Origin: Pseudomonas sp. GD03858 | Lineage (GTDB): Bacteria; Pseudomonadota; Gammaproteobacteria; Pseudomonadales; Pseudomonadaceae | Direction: 5' to 3' | Assembly: GCF_029840925.1 (NCBI RefSeq) | Contig: NZ_JAOCDM010000054.1 | Location: 1 to 32,869, forward strand | DNA length: 32,869 nucleotides | Shown here: positions 7,848 through 15,924 of the stretch, one piece after another | How the letters are laid out: each line of letters begins with the position of its first letter | Numbering within the stretch: the stretch's first letter is position 1 | Made by a program: the position numbers and the translations under genes | The notes under the pieces: model-generated | The model's input: only the letters and a program-made list of their open reading frames with translations | Told to the model about the DNA's origin: nothing | Databases searched by the model: none

Positions 7848-9383
7848 ATGCGCTCTCTTACCCTTCACCTGAAAGTCCTGATCACCGTCCTGGTGCTGCT
7901 GGGCATCGCGATCACGGCCTATCAGATCTTCGCCCTCGGCATTCCGGTGACCGAGGACGAGACCGACGACCTGTGGAACATCGACGCCAAGGTCGAGTTC
8001 GTCGCCAGCGCCAAGGACCCGGTCAAGGTGCAGATGTTCGTGCCCCCGCTGAACCGTGACTACGTGAGCCTCAACGAGAGCTTCATCTCCAACAACTATG
8101 GAGTGAGCGTCAACCGCGCCGATGGCAACCGCAAGGTGACCTGGTCGGCCCGTCGTGCCAGCGGCAACCAGACCCTCTACTACCGCCTGGTGCTGACCAA
8201 GCGCTACAGCACCGAAAAAGCCAAGATCAAGGGCCCGACCTTCCGCGACAGCCTGGCCGTAGAAGGCCCGGAAAAGATCGCCGCCGAAGCGCTGATGGCG
8301 CCGATCCGCCAGCACTCGGCCGACGTCGAGACCTTCGTCAGCGAGACCATCAAGCGGGTCAACAACCTCAATGACGACAACGTCAAGCTGCTGCTGGCCG
8401 GCGACACCTCGCCGATGAAGAAAGCCCAGGTGATCGACCTGCTGCTGTCCATCGCCCATGTGCCGCTGGAAAAGGTCCACACCATCCGCCTGGTCGCCGA
8501 CACCCCGCAGAGCCCCGAACTGTGGCTGCGCAGCTTCAACGGCAACGACTGGCTGTACTTCAACCCGGAGACCGGCGAGCAGGGCCTGCCCAGCGACCGC
8601 CTGCTGTGGTGGACCGGTGATGACAACCTGATCACCGTCGATGGCGGCAGGAAAGCCAGCGTCACCTTCAGCATGAACAACAGCGAGATGAACGCCATCC
8701 GCCTGGCCAAGCTGACCGACGAGAACACCGACGCCGACTTCCTCGAATACTCGCTGTACGGCCTGCCGCTGCAGACCCAGCAGACCTTCATGATCATGGT
8801 GATGATCCCGATCGGCGTGCTGGTGATCCTGGTGCTGCGTAACCTGATCGGCATCCAGACCCTGGGTACCTTCACCCCGGTGCTGATCGCCCTGGCCTTC
8901 CGCGAGACCCAGCTGGGCTTCGGCATCATCCTGTTCACGGTGATCACCGCCCTGGGCCTGTCGCTGCGCTCGTACCTTGAGCACCTCAAGCTGCAGATGC
9001 TGCCGCGCTTGTCGGTGGTACTGACCTTCGTCGTGGTGCTGATCGCCGCCATCAGCCTGTTCAGCCACAAGCTGGGCCTGGAGCGCGGCCTGTCGGTGGC
9101 ACTGTTCCCGATGGTGATCCTGACCATGACCATCGAGCGCCTGTCGATCACCTGGGAAGAGCGTGGCGGCGGCCATGCCATGAAAGTGGCCATCGGCACC
9201 CTGTTCGCCGCCTCCATCGCGCACCTGCTGATGACCGTGCCGGAAGCGGTGTACTTCGTCTTCACCTTCCCGGCGGTGCTGCTGATCCTGGTGGGCTTCA
9301 TGCTGGCGATGGGTCGCTACCGCGGCTACCGCCTGACCGAGCTCGTGCGCTTCAAGGCATTCCTGAAGAAGGCTGACGCCTGA
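7848..9383 (+). CDS. Membrane protein: inactive transglutaminase domain plus 7TM
   Basis: A 511-residue integral membrane protein. An N-terminal helix (about residues 7-28) is followed by a soluble domain of about 280 residues on the periplasmic side, matching the 'inactive transglutaminase' family found before seven helices. About seven hydrophobic helices follow (roughly 312-500), starting at TFMIMVMIPIGVLVILVLRN. I see no convincing Cys-His-Asp triad; the soluble domain contains no cysteine at all, which fits the 'inactive' label. It lies between a retropepsin and an ATP-grasp ligase, with 5 nt before it and a 1-nt overlap after it, so the three proteins are probably made in fixed ratio. 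A role as receptor or transporter for a peptide is inference. Confidence 0.88.
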   Translation: MRSLTLHLKVLITVLVLLGIAITAYQIFALGIPVTEDETDDLWNIDAKVEFVASAKDPVKVQMFVPPLNRDYVSLNESFISNNYGVSVNRADGNRKVTWSARRASGNQTLYYRLVLTKRYSTEKAKIKGPTFRDSLAVEGPEKIAAEALMAPIRQHSADVETFVSETIKRVNNLNDDNVKLLLAGDTSPMKKAQVIDLLLSIAHVPLEKVHTIRLVADTPQSPELWLRSFNGNDWLYFNPETGEQGLPSDRLLWWTGDDNLITVDGGRKASVTFSMNNSEMNAIRLAKLTDENTDADFLEYSLYGLPLQTQQTFMIMVMIPIGVLVILVLRNLIGIQTLGTFTPVLIALAFRETQLGFGIILFTVITALGLSLRSYLEHLKLQMLPRLSVVLTFVVVLIAAISLFSHKLGLERGLSVALFPMVILTMTIERLSITWEERGGGHAMKVAIGTLFAASIAHLLMTVPEAVYFVFTFPAVLLILVGFMLAMGRYRGYRLTELVRFKAFLKKADA

Positions 9384-10363
9384 TGTTTGGCCTGATCAAG
9401 ACGTGGAAAGCCCTGGAGGCCCGGGGCATCATGGGTATCAACCGGCGCAACGCGGACTACGTGTTGAAGTACAACAAGCGCCACCTGTACCCGATCGTCG
9501 ACGACAAGATCATCACCAAGGAGCGCGCCCTGGCGGCCGGCATCCATGTGCCGGAGATGTACGGCATCATCGAGACCGAGAAGCAGATCGAAAAACTCGA
9601 CGAGATCATCGGCGGGCGCAGCGACTTCGTCATCAAGCCGGCCCAGGGCGCCGGCGGTGACGGCATCCTGGTGATCGCCGACCGTTTCGAGGACCGCTAT
9701 CGCACGGTGTCGGGCAAGATCATCAGCCATGAGGAGATCGAGCACCAGATCTCCAGCATCCTCACCGGCCTGTACTCGCTGGGCGGGCACCGCGACCGCG
9801 CGCTGATCGAGTACCGGGTCACCCCGGACCAGATCTTCAAGAGCATCAGCTACGAAGGCGTGCCGGACATCCGCATCATCGTGCTGATGGGCTATCCGGT
9901 GATGGCCATGCTGCGCCTGCCGACCCGCCAGTCCGGCGGCAAGGCCAACCTGCACCAGGGCGCCATCGGCGTGGGTGTGGACCTGGCCACCGGCCTGACC
10001 CTGCGCGGCACCTGGCTGAACAAGATCATCAGCAAGCACCCGGACACCACCAACGCGGTGGACGGTGTGCAGCTGCCGAACTGGGACGGTTTCATGAAGC
10101 TCGCGGCCAGCTGCTACGAGCTGTGCGGCCTGGGCTACATCGGCGTGGACATGGTCCTGGATCAGGACAAGGGCCCGCTGATCCTCGAGCTCAACGCCCG
10201 CCCCGGCCTGAACATCCAGATCGCCAACGACTGCGGCCTGACCCAGCGCACCCATGCCATCGAGGCGCACCTGGAGATGCTGGCCAAGGAAGGTCGCAGC
10301 GAGGATGCCGAGCAGCGCGTGAAGGTTTCGCAAGGGCTGTTCGGGCACGTCAATCCGCTGTAA
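9383..10363 (+). CDS. RimK-like ATP-grasp ligase (alpha-L-glutamate ligase-like)
   Basis: A 326-residue cytosolic ATP-grasp protein with no signal peptide. Visible ATP-grasp elements are FVIKPAQGAGGDGI (lysine plus glycine-rich loop, about residues 82-95), IEYRV, and the C-terminal metal-binding stretch LILELNARPGLNIQIAN. It belongs to the group related to RimK glutamate ligases and always found beside 7TM/transglutaminase genes. Such enzymes activate a carboxylate as acyl phosphate and join it to an amine; the substrate here is unknown. The ATG overlaps the preceding stop in TGATG, indicating coupled translation. A REP pair follows the gene. Confidence 0.9.
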   Translation: MFGLIKTWKALEARGIMGINRRNADYVLKYNKRHLYPIVDDKIITKERALAAGIHVPEMYGIIETEKQIEKLDEIIGGRSDFVIKPAQGAGGDGILVIADRFEDRYRTVSGKIISHEEIEHQISSILTGLYSLGGHRDRALIEYRVTPDQIFKSISYEGVPDIRIIVLMGYPVMAMLRLPTRQSGGKANLHQGAIGVGVDLATGLTLRGTWLNKIISKHPDTTNAVDGVQLPNWDGFMKLAASCYELCGLGYIGVDMVLDQDKGPLILELNARPGLNIQIANDCGLTQRTHAIEAHLEMLAKEGRSEDAEQRVKVSQGLFGHVNPL

Positions 10364-10381
10364 CCCAAGCCCTGCGCAATC

Positions 10382-10516
10382 CCTGTAGGAGCGGCCTTGT
10401 GCCGCGAAAGGGCTGCAAAGCAGCCCCAGAATTTCAGCGTTTATGCAGAGATTGCCGGGGCCGCTTTGCGGCCCTTTCCGACCGGTCCGACGCCTCGGCA
10501 AGGCCGCTCCTACAGG
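10382..10516. repeat. REP pair between the ATP-grasp gene and pabB
   Basis: A standard 46-nt copy (10382-10427) faces an altered copy (10457-10516). In the altered copy the usual 'gcgacac' segment is replaced by about 20 nt of unrelated sequence (cgaccggtccgacgcctcgg), while both ends still match. The pair lies between two genes read in the same direction. Confidence 0.88.
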
Positions 10517-10619
10517 GGGATTGCGCAAATCCGGATGGTGAATGTCGCTGCCAGCGCTAGGCGCATTTCCTACACAGGACTACAATCGCCCTCCTCGCTT
10601 TTCATCGCCGTCCATCCTG

Positions 10620-11963
10620 ATGCCGACCTGTACGCTCCACCCCCTGCCCTACCAGCCCGACCCCGCCTTCTACTTCGAACGCCTGCGCCGCGCGCCCGGT
10701 GCGATCCTGCTCGACAGCGCCCGTCCAGGCGCCGAACGCGGCCGCTACGACCTGCTCAGCGCCTGGCCGTTGCAACAGTTGCAGGCACACCCCGACGAAG
10801 ACGGTCGCGACTACCTCCAGCGCCTGCGCCAGGCTCTGGCCGACCTGGGGACGGCACAACTGCCCGAGAGCATCGAGCTGCCGTTCGCCGGTGGCCTGAT
10901 CGGCTACCTGAGCTACGACTTCGGCCGGCGCCTGGAGCAGCTGCCGACGCACGCGGTCGACGACCTCGGCCTGCCCGACGCGCGGCTGGGGCTGTATGCC
11001 TGGGCACTGGTGTCCGACCATCGGCTGTGCAGCAGCCAGCTGGTGTTCCACCCGAGCCTGCCCGAGGCCGAGCAACAACGGCTCATCGCGTTGTTCGAGA
11101 CCAGCACCCCAGGCGATAGCGGTGACTTCCACCTGCTCGCGCCCATGACCGGCGACCTTCGTCCCGAGCAATACCGGACGGCGTTCGACCAGGTTCAGCA
11201 CTACATCCAGGCCGGCGACTGCTACCAGATCAATCTCACCCAGCGCTTTCGCGCCCCCTGCCAGGGCGACCCGTGGCGCGCCTACCAGGCCCTGCGCGCC
11301 GCCTGCCCGACGCCGTTCTCCGGCTACCAGCAGCTGGATGAAGGCACGGCATTGCTGAGCTTCTCCCCCGAGCGCTTCATCCGTGTCAGCCAGGGCGCGG
11401 TCGAGACCCGCCCGATCAAGGGCACCCGCCCGCGCGCCGCCGACCCGGCCGAGGACGCGCGCAACGCCGCCGAGCTGCTGGCAAGCGCCAAGGACCGCTC
11501 GGAAAACCTGATGATCGTCGACCTGCTGCGCAACGACATCGGCCGCACCTGCCAGACCGGCTCGGTGAAGGTGCCGGAGCTGTTCAGCCTGGAGAGCTAC
11601 CCCAACGTTCACCACCTGGTCAGCAGCGTGGTCGGCCGACTGGCCGCCGACAAGGACGCCCTGGACCTGATCGCCGGCAGCTTCCCCGGCGGCTCGATCA
11701 CCGGCGCCCCGAAGATCCGTGCCATGCAGATCATCGACGAACTGGAGCCGGCGCGCCGGGCGCTGTACTGCGGCTCGCTGCTTTATATCGATGTGCGCGG
11801 CGAAATGGACAGCTCCATCGCTATCCGCAGCCTGCTGGTCAAGGATGGCCAGGTCAGTTGCTGGGGCGGCGGCGCGGTGGTGGCCGACTCGGACTGGCAG
11901 GCCGAGTACGAGGAGTCGATCGCCAAGGTGCGGGTGCTGATGGAAACGCTGCAGGTCTTGTAA
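10620..11963 (+). CDS. pabB: PabB, aminodeoxychorismate synthase component I
   Basis: Converts chorismate and ammonia to 4-amino-4-deoxychorismate, the precursor of p-aminobenzoate and folate, normally with the glutaminase PabA. The 447-residue protein has the TrpE/PabB N-terminal domain (about 10-150) and the chorismate-binding domain (about 185-440). Signatures visible are PIKGTRPR with the PabB-type lysine K267, MIVDLLRNDIGR, and GSFPGGSITGAPK. The lysine in PIKGT separates PabB from TrpE, which has Ala there. The ATG at 10620 has no good ribosome binding site; an upstream ATG at 10542 would add 26 residues unlike the family. REP pairs lie on both sides, so it may be a single-gene unit. 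Confidence 0.93.
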   Translation: MPTCTLHPLPYQPDPAFYFERLRRAPGAILLDSARPGAERGRYDLLSAWPLQQLQAHPDEDGRDYLQRLRQALADLGTAQLPESIELPFAGGLIGYLSYDFGRRLEQLPTHAVDDLGLPDARLGLYAWALVSDHRLCSSQLVFHPSLPEAEQQRLIALFETSTPGDSGDFHLLAPMTGDLRPEQYRTAFDQVQHYIQAGDCYQINLTQRFRAPCQGDPWRAYQALRAACPTPFSGYQQLDEGTALLSFSPERFIRVSQGAVETRPIKGTRPRAADPAEDARNAAELLASAKDRSENLMIVDLLRNDIGRTCQTGSVKVPELFSLESYPNVHHLVSSVVGRLAADKDALDLIAGSFPGGSITGAPKIRAMQIIDELEPARRALYCGSLLYIDVRGEMDSSIAIRSLLVKDGQVSCWGGGAVVADSDWQAEYEESIAKVRVLMETLQVL

Positions 11964-11972
11964 TCAGCGGCG

Positions 11973-12072
11973 CCTGCTTCGCGGGCAAGTCCGCTCCCAC
12001 AAGGCCTGCGCCACTGTCGGGATCACTCGACACCTGTGGGAGCGGGTTTACCCGCGAAAGGGCCCGCGCAGG
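11973..12072. repeat. REP pair between pabB and cysH
   Basis: Inverted pair of the 'gtgggagcgggtttaccc' family: a diverged left copy (11973-12005, 'gcgggcaagtccgctcccac') and a right copy (12033-12072). It starts 10 nt after the pabB stop. Confidence 0.87.
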
Positions 12073-12170
12073 CAGCACAAACCCTTGAGATAAACGTCTG
12101 CCCCGCCATTTTTTGTTACCATCTGAGCACTACGAGCGCACAGCGCCACTCAACCGATGGAAACCGCCTG

Positions 12171-12905
12171 ATGAGCCAACCCTTCGACGTCGCCGCCCTG
12201 GCCGCGACCTACGCCAGCAAGTCCCCGCAGGAGATCCTCAAGCTCGCCTTCGAGCATTTTGGCGATGACCTGTGGATCTCCTTCAGCGGCGCCGAGGATG
12301 TGGTGCTGGTGGACATGGCCTGGAAGCTGAACAAGCAGGTCAAGGTGTTCAGCCTCGACACCGGTCGCCTGCACCCGGAGACCTACCGGTTCATCGACCA
12401 GGTGCGCGAGCAGTACAACCTGCCCATCGAGATCCTCAGCCCGGACCGCGACAAGCTCGACCCGTTCGTCAAGGAAAAAGGCCTGTTCAGCTTCTACAAG
12501 GACGGCCACGGCGAGTGCTGCGGCATCCGCAAGATCGAGCCGCTGCGCCGCAAGCTGGCCACCGTCAGCGCCTGGGCCACTGGCCAGCGCCGCGACCAGA
12601 GCCCGGGGACCCGCAGCCAGGTGGCGGCCCTGGAAATCGACAGCGCCTTCTCCACTGCGGAGCGCACCCTGTACAAGTTCAACCCGCTGGCGCAGATGAC
12701 CAGCGAGGAAGTCTGGGGTTATATCCGCATGCTCGAGCTGCCCTACAACAGCTTGCACGAGCGCGGTTTCATCAGCATCGGCTGCGAGCCGTGCACTCGT
12801 CCGGTGCTGCCTAACCAGCACGAGCGCGAAGGGCGTTGGTGGTGGGAAGAGTCGACCCAAAAGGAATGCGGACTGCACGCCGGCAACCTGATCAGCAAGG
12901 TTTGA
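12171..12905 (+). CDS. cysH: CysH, adenylylsulfate (APS) reductase
   Basis: Reduces activated sulfate to sulfite in cysteine biosynthesis. The 244-residue protein has the PAPS-reductase fold with SFSGAEDVVL as the nucleotide loop and SLDTGRLHPET. Four cysteines typical of the [4Fe-4S] APS-reducing type are present, C116-C117 in GECCGIRK and C205/C208 in GCEPCTRP, together with the catalytic cysteine C233 in KECGLH near the C-terminus. The iron-sulfur motif means APS rather than PAPS is the likely substrate, as in other pseudomonads. The ATG at 12171 is preceded by ATGGAAA and matches the family N-terminus. Its stop codon lies inside the hairpin shared with convergent cysB, which is its likely regulator. 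Confidence 0.95.
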   Translation: MSQPFDVAALAATYASKSPQEILKLAFEHFGDDLWISFSGAEDVVLVDMAWKLNKQVKVFSLDTGRLHPETYRFIDQVREQYNLPIEILSPDRDKLDPFVKEKGLFSFYKDGHGECCGIRKIEPLRRKLATVSAWATGQRRDQSPGTRSQVAALEIDSAFSTAERTLYKFNPLAQMTSEEVWGYIRMLELPYNSLHERGFISIGCEPCTRPVLPNQHEREGRWWWEESTQKECGLHAGNLISKV

Positions 12906-13041
12906 AAGCAGCGGCAAGCTGCAAGCTGCAAGCTGCAAGAAAGAGCAGACCGCGTATGGACTGCTCTTTCTTGTAGCTTGTAGCTTGTAGCTTGTAGCTT
13001 GTAGCTTGTAGCTTGTAGCTTGTAGCTTGCCGCTGCTTTCA
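12903..13041. repeat. Heptamer-repeat hairpin shared by cysH and cysB ends
   Basis: The whole convergent gap is one inverted repeat. The outer 18 bp are perfect (12903-12920 against 13024-13041) and contain the TGA stops of both genes. Inside, the left arm holds three copies of gcaagct plus a partial one; the right arm holds eight tandem copies of ttgtagc (12971-13026). The inner stem pairs gcaagaaagagcag (12935-12948) with 12961 onward around a 12-nt loop. In the plus-strand RNA the one difference per heptad becomes a G-U pair. It probably acts as a bidirectional terminator or mRNA end protector. Confidence 0.9.
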
Positions 13042-14013
13042 GTGCACCGGCAGTTCGACCCCTTCGAACAGCTCTTCCAGCTCCTGCTTGTTATGGCACT
13101 GGATCGCCTTGGCCATCACCTCACGGGTCAGGTGCGGCGCGAACTTCTCGATGAAATCGCACATGAAGCCACGCAGGAAGGTGCCGCGACGGAAGCCGAT
13201 CTTGGTGATGCTGGCCTCGAACAGTTCGCTGGCGTCCAGGCACACCAGATCGCTGTCGAGCTTCGCATCGACCGCCATCTTGGCCACGATCCCCACGCCC
13301 AACCCCAGGCGCACATAAGTCTTGATCACGTCGGCATCGGCGGCGGTGAACACCACCTTCGGCGTCAGGCCGCGATGGTTGAATGCCTCGTCGAGCTTGG
13401 AACGACCGGTGAAACCGAACACGTAAGTGACGATCGGATACTCCGCCACCGCCTCCAGCGTCAGCTTCGGCAGCTTGGTCAGCGGGTGCCCCTGGGGCAC
13501 CACCACGCAACGGTTCCACTTGTAGCACGGCATCATGATCAGGTCGCCGAACAGCTCCAGTGCCTCGGTGGCGATGGCGAAGTCGACGGTGCCATCGGCG
13601 GCCATCTCGGCGATCTGCATCGGCGAGCCCTGGTGCATGTGCAGAGCGACTTCCGGGTATTGCTTGATGAAGCTGCTGATCACTGGTGGCAGCGCGTAAC
13701 GTGCCTGGGTGTGGGTGGTGGCGATCGACAGCGTGCCTTTTTTCTCGTTGGAGAATTCCTGGGCGATCTGCTTGATGCTTTCGACCTTGCGCAGGATCTC
13801 GCCGGCGGTATTGATGATGCGCTCGCCGGCCGGGGTGACACGGGTCAGGTGCTTGCCGCTGCGGGCGAAGACTTCGACGCCCAGCTCGTCCTCGAGCAGG
13901 CGGATCTGCTTGCTGATCCCGGGCTGGGAGGTGTACAGGCTCTGCGCCGTCGCGGAAACGTTGAGGTCATGGTGCGCCACTTCCCAGATGTAGCGCAGTT
14001 GCTGAAGCTTCAT
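13039..14013 (-). CDS. cysB: CysB, LysR-type regulator of cysteine biosynthesis
   Basis: Activates sulfate transport and assimilation genes in response to N-acetylserine. The 324-residue protein starts MKLQQLRYIWEVAHHDLNVS, the standard CysB N-terminus, with a LysR winged helix-turn-helix at about residues 1-60 (ATAQSLYTSQPGISKQIR) and a periplasmic-binding-type effector domain at about 90-300 (TTHTQARYALP, the segment around the ligand pocket). The ATG at 14013 is preceded by GAGGGATATCT. Downstream it converges with cysH, a regulon member. An AT-rich stretch at about 14060-14110 upstream probably holds its promoter. Confidence 0.96.
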   Translation of the reverse strand: MKLQQLRYIWEVAHHDLNVSATAQSLYTSQPGISKQIRLLEDELGVEVFARSGKHLTRVTPAGERIINTAGEILRKVESIKQIAQEFSNEKKGTLSIATTHTQARYALPPVISSFIKQYPEVALHMHQGSPMQIAEMAADGTVDFAIATEALELFGDLIMMPCYKWNRCVVVPQGHPLTKLPKLTLEAVAEYPIVTYVFGFTGRSKLDEAFNHRGLTPKVVFTAADADVIKTYVRLGLGVGIVAKMAVDAKLDSDLVCLDASELFEASITKIGFRRGTFLRGFMCDFIEKFAPHLTREVMAKAIQCHNKQELEELFEGVELPVH

Positions 14014-14140
14014 AGATATCCCTCAGAGACGGTAGGTCACCGGCACGCCGGTCGCGACGAGTTATAACTATATTAGTGGCTTGAGAAATAAATCTAGAAC
14101 TATTTTGTTACGTTCGCCGGAAAAAGTCCTACCGCTAGGT

Positions 14141-14638
14141 TCACGCTTTCCTGCGCCCAAGGTGCTGGGCCAACGGCACCATGTACACCGGTACCGGCGA
14201 CAGCTGCAGCAGCCGCACCGCAGTACGGCCGATCGGCACATCCACCCCCGCGCCCGCGCTATGGCTGCCAAAGATCAGCAGATCGACCGACAGCCGTTGC
14301 GCCTGCTCGAGGATCACCTGGGCAGGATCGCCCTGGCGCACCCGCACCGCACGGATCAACGCCAGGTCCGCCGGTTCGCTCATCTCGTCACGAAAGTTTT
14401 CCAGTACTCGCTGCTCGATATTGGCCATGACCGTGGTGACGCCCTCGCTGTGCAGCGCATCGAGGGTCTGTTCGTCGAGGTAACTCTGCAGCAGCGATTC
14501 GGCGAACTGGCCCATGGGCTCCACGGCATGGATCACATACAGTTCTGCGTTGAAGGTCCGTGCCAGGGCCAGGGCGTGCTGCATGACGAAGGGCGCATAG
14601 ACACCGAGGTCGGTGGCAAACAGCATGGAACGGATCAT
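14141..14638 (-). CDS. Universal stress protein (UspA family)
   Basis: A 165-residue single-domain Usp protein. The N-terminal strand MIRSMLFATDLG has the conserved Asp, and the C-terminal part carries QGDPAQVILEQA followed by IFGSHSAGAGVDVPIGRTA, a good match to the ATP-binding G-x2-G-x9-G-S/T signature of nucleotide-binding family members. The ATG at 14638 has an excellent ribosome binding site (AGGAGG, 4 nt spacing). It lies 95 nt after the PanE-like gene on the same strand and could share its transcript. The cellular role cannot be read from sequence. Confidence 0.9.
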   Translation of the reverse strand: MIRSMLFATDLGVYAPFVMQHALALARTFNAELYVIHAVEPMGQFAESLLQSYLDEQTLDALHSEGVTTVMANIEQRVLENFRDEMSEPADLALIRAVRVRQGDPAQVILEQAQRLSVDLLIFGSHSAGAGVDVPIGRTAVRLLQLSPVPVYMVPLAQHLGRRKA

Positions 14639-14733
14639 TCGACCTCCTCGACTGCCGTGACGGCAGAGCAAGCTTGAGCTTAGCAGCGCCATCGACCATC
14701 GCCTGGCCGTCTGGCGCACGGCAGCCGCGGGCT

Positions 14734-15696
14734 TCAGGCCTGCCGGCTGCGCCGGTCGATGAACGCCAGGGCCTGGTACAACGCCTCCATGCGCGGCAGC
14801 GCGCATCCAGCCGCCTGCGCCCGGGCCAACGGCTCGGCGTAGATCGCCTGCAACTCCAGCGGCCGCTGCTGGACGTGGTCGTGGTACATGCTCGGCCAGT
14901 AGTCCGGCATCTTTTCGGTGACCCGGAACAAGTGTTCAGCGTAACCCTCTGGCAGTTCATGACCGCACGCCCGAGCCCCCGCCACGACTTCCGCCATCAA
15001 CGCCTGGATCAGCGCACGACTGTCGACATCGGCCATCAAGGGCGTGGTGCTGGCCTGCAGCAACACCGACAAGCCGTTGTAGGGGACATTCCACACCAGT
15101 TTCTGCCAGCGCGCCTGGTTGAGATCGGCCATGGCCTGGGAGTCGATGCCCGCCGCGCGGAACAGTTCGGCGCCCTGTTCCACCACGGCGGCGCCGCCGT
15201 CCGGGGCCGGGCCACTGTGGTACCCCAGGTTCACCGCGCCCAGCGACTGGTGGCGGATCTCGCCGGGCCCCTCGCGGTTGACGCAAATAAAGCACAGGCC
15301 GCCGAGCAGGTGCAGGTCCGGGCGCAAGGCCGGGCGCAACTGTTCCTCGACGCCGAGGCCGTTCTGCAGCAACACCACCCGGGCGTCGGGCGCCGCGGCC
15401 TGCACGATCAAGGGCGCAAGTTCGGCGTTGCTGGTGGCCTTGGCGCCCACCAGCAACCAGTCGCAGCGCGGCATGTCGGCGGCACGGGCGTACGCCTGCA
15501 CCGGCATCCGCACCTGGCCATGCACCGCGCTGTCGAGGCTCAGCCCCTGCTTGCGCACGGCCTCGTATTCGCTGCGCAGCAGAAAGTGCACGTCAAAGCC
15601 TGCGCGGGCCAGCATCAGGCCGTAGAAGCCACCGATTGCGCCGCTACCGATGATGCCGATGCGGGGTTTGCCAATGCCGGGGTCGAGGGACGCCAT
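14734..15696 (-). CDS. PanE-like 2-dehydropantoate 2-reductase
   Basis: A 320-residue NADPH-dependent ketopantoate reductase-family protein. The N-terminal Rossmann motif GIIGSGAIGGFYG (about residues 12-24) and the C-terminal helical domain with KLVWNVPYNGLSVLLQ, containing the lysine and asparagine expected in the active site, are visible. It would reduce 2-dehydropantoate to pantoate for coenzyme A synthesis. Pseudomonads carry several PanE paralogues and this one is not next to panB/panC, so it may act on another 2-oxo acid. The start at 15696 was chosen because AGGAG lies 7 nt upstream; an upstream in-frame ATG at 15720 has no such site. Confidence 0.82.
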   Translation of the reverse strand: MASLDPGIGKPRIGIIGSGAIGGFYGLMLARAGFDVHFLLRSEYEAVRKQGLSLDSAVHGQVRMPVQAYARAADMPRCDWLLVGAKATSNAELAPLIVQAAAPDARVVLLQNGLGVEEQLRPALRPDLHLLGGLCFICVNREGPGEIRHQSLGAVNLGYHSGPAPDGGAAVVEQGAELFRAAGIDSQAMADLNQARWQKLVWNVPYNGLSVLLQASTTPLMADVDSRALIQALMAEVVAGARACGHELPEGYAEHLFRVTEKMPDYWPSMYHDHVQQRPLELQAIYAEPLARAQAAGCALPRMEALYQALAFIDRRSRQA

Positions 15697-15924
15697 GCCG
15701 TGCTCCTGATCAAGAGTCATTATTGTCGGTCTGCCACTATACGCGGGTGCTCGCCTGCACGGCCAAATGCCCCGTCACCGGCAAAAACCCCGGCTCAGCG
15801 GCCCCAGCCCATTGTCGCGCCCCCGCTAACGCGCTAAGGTTCGGCCTCCCCGCTGCGAACAATCTGCTGCTGGGCCGCACGGGGATCGCTGGCGGCCGGC
15901 ACCCGTGACCTGACGAGTAACACG

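Noticed and set aside
7632..9224. Open frame of 530 codons on the minus strand opposite the 7TM protein gene
   Set aside because: The translation is low in complexity (Gln, His, Asp, Gly) and the sense strand encodes a coherent membrane protein.
12971..13026. Tandem repeats considered as a CRISPR array
   Set aside because: The units are only 7 bp, directly adjacent, with no spacers.
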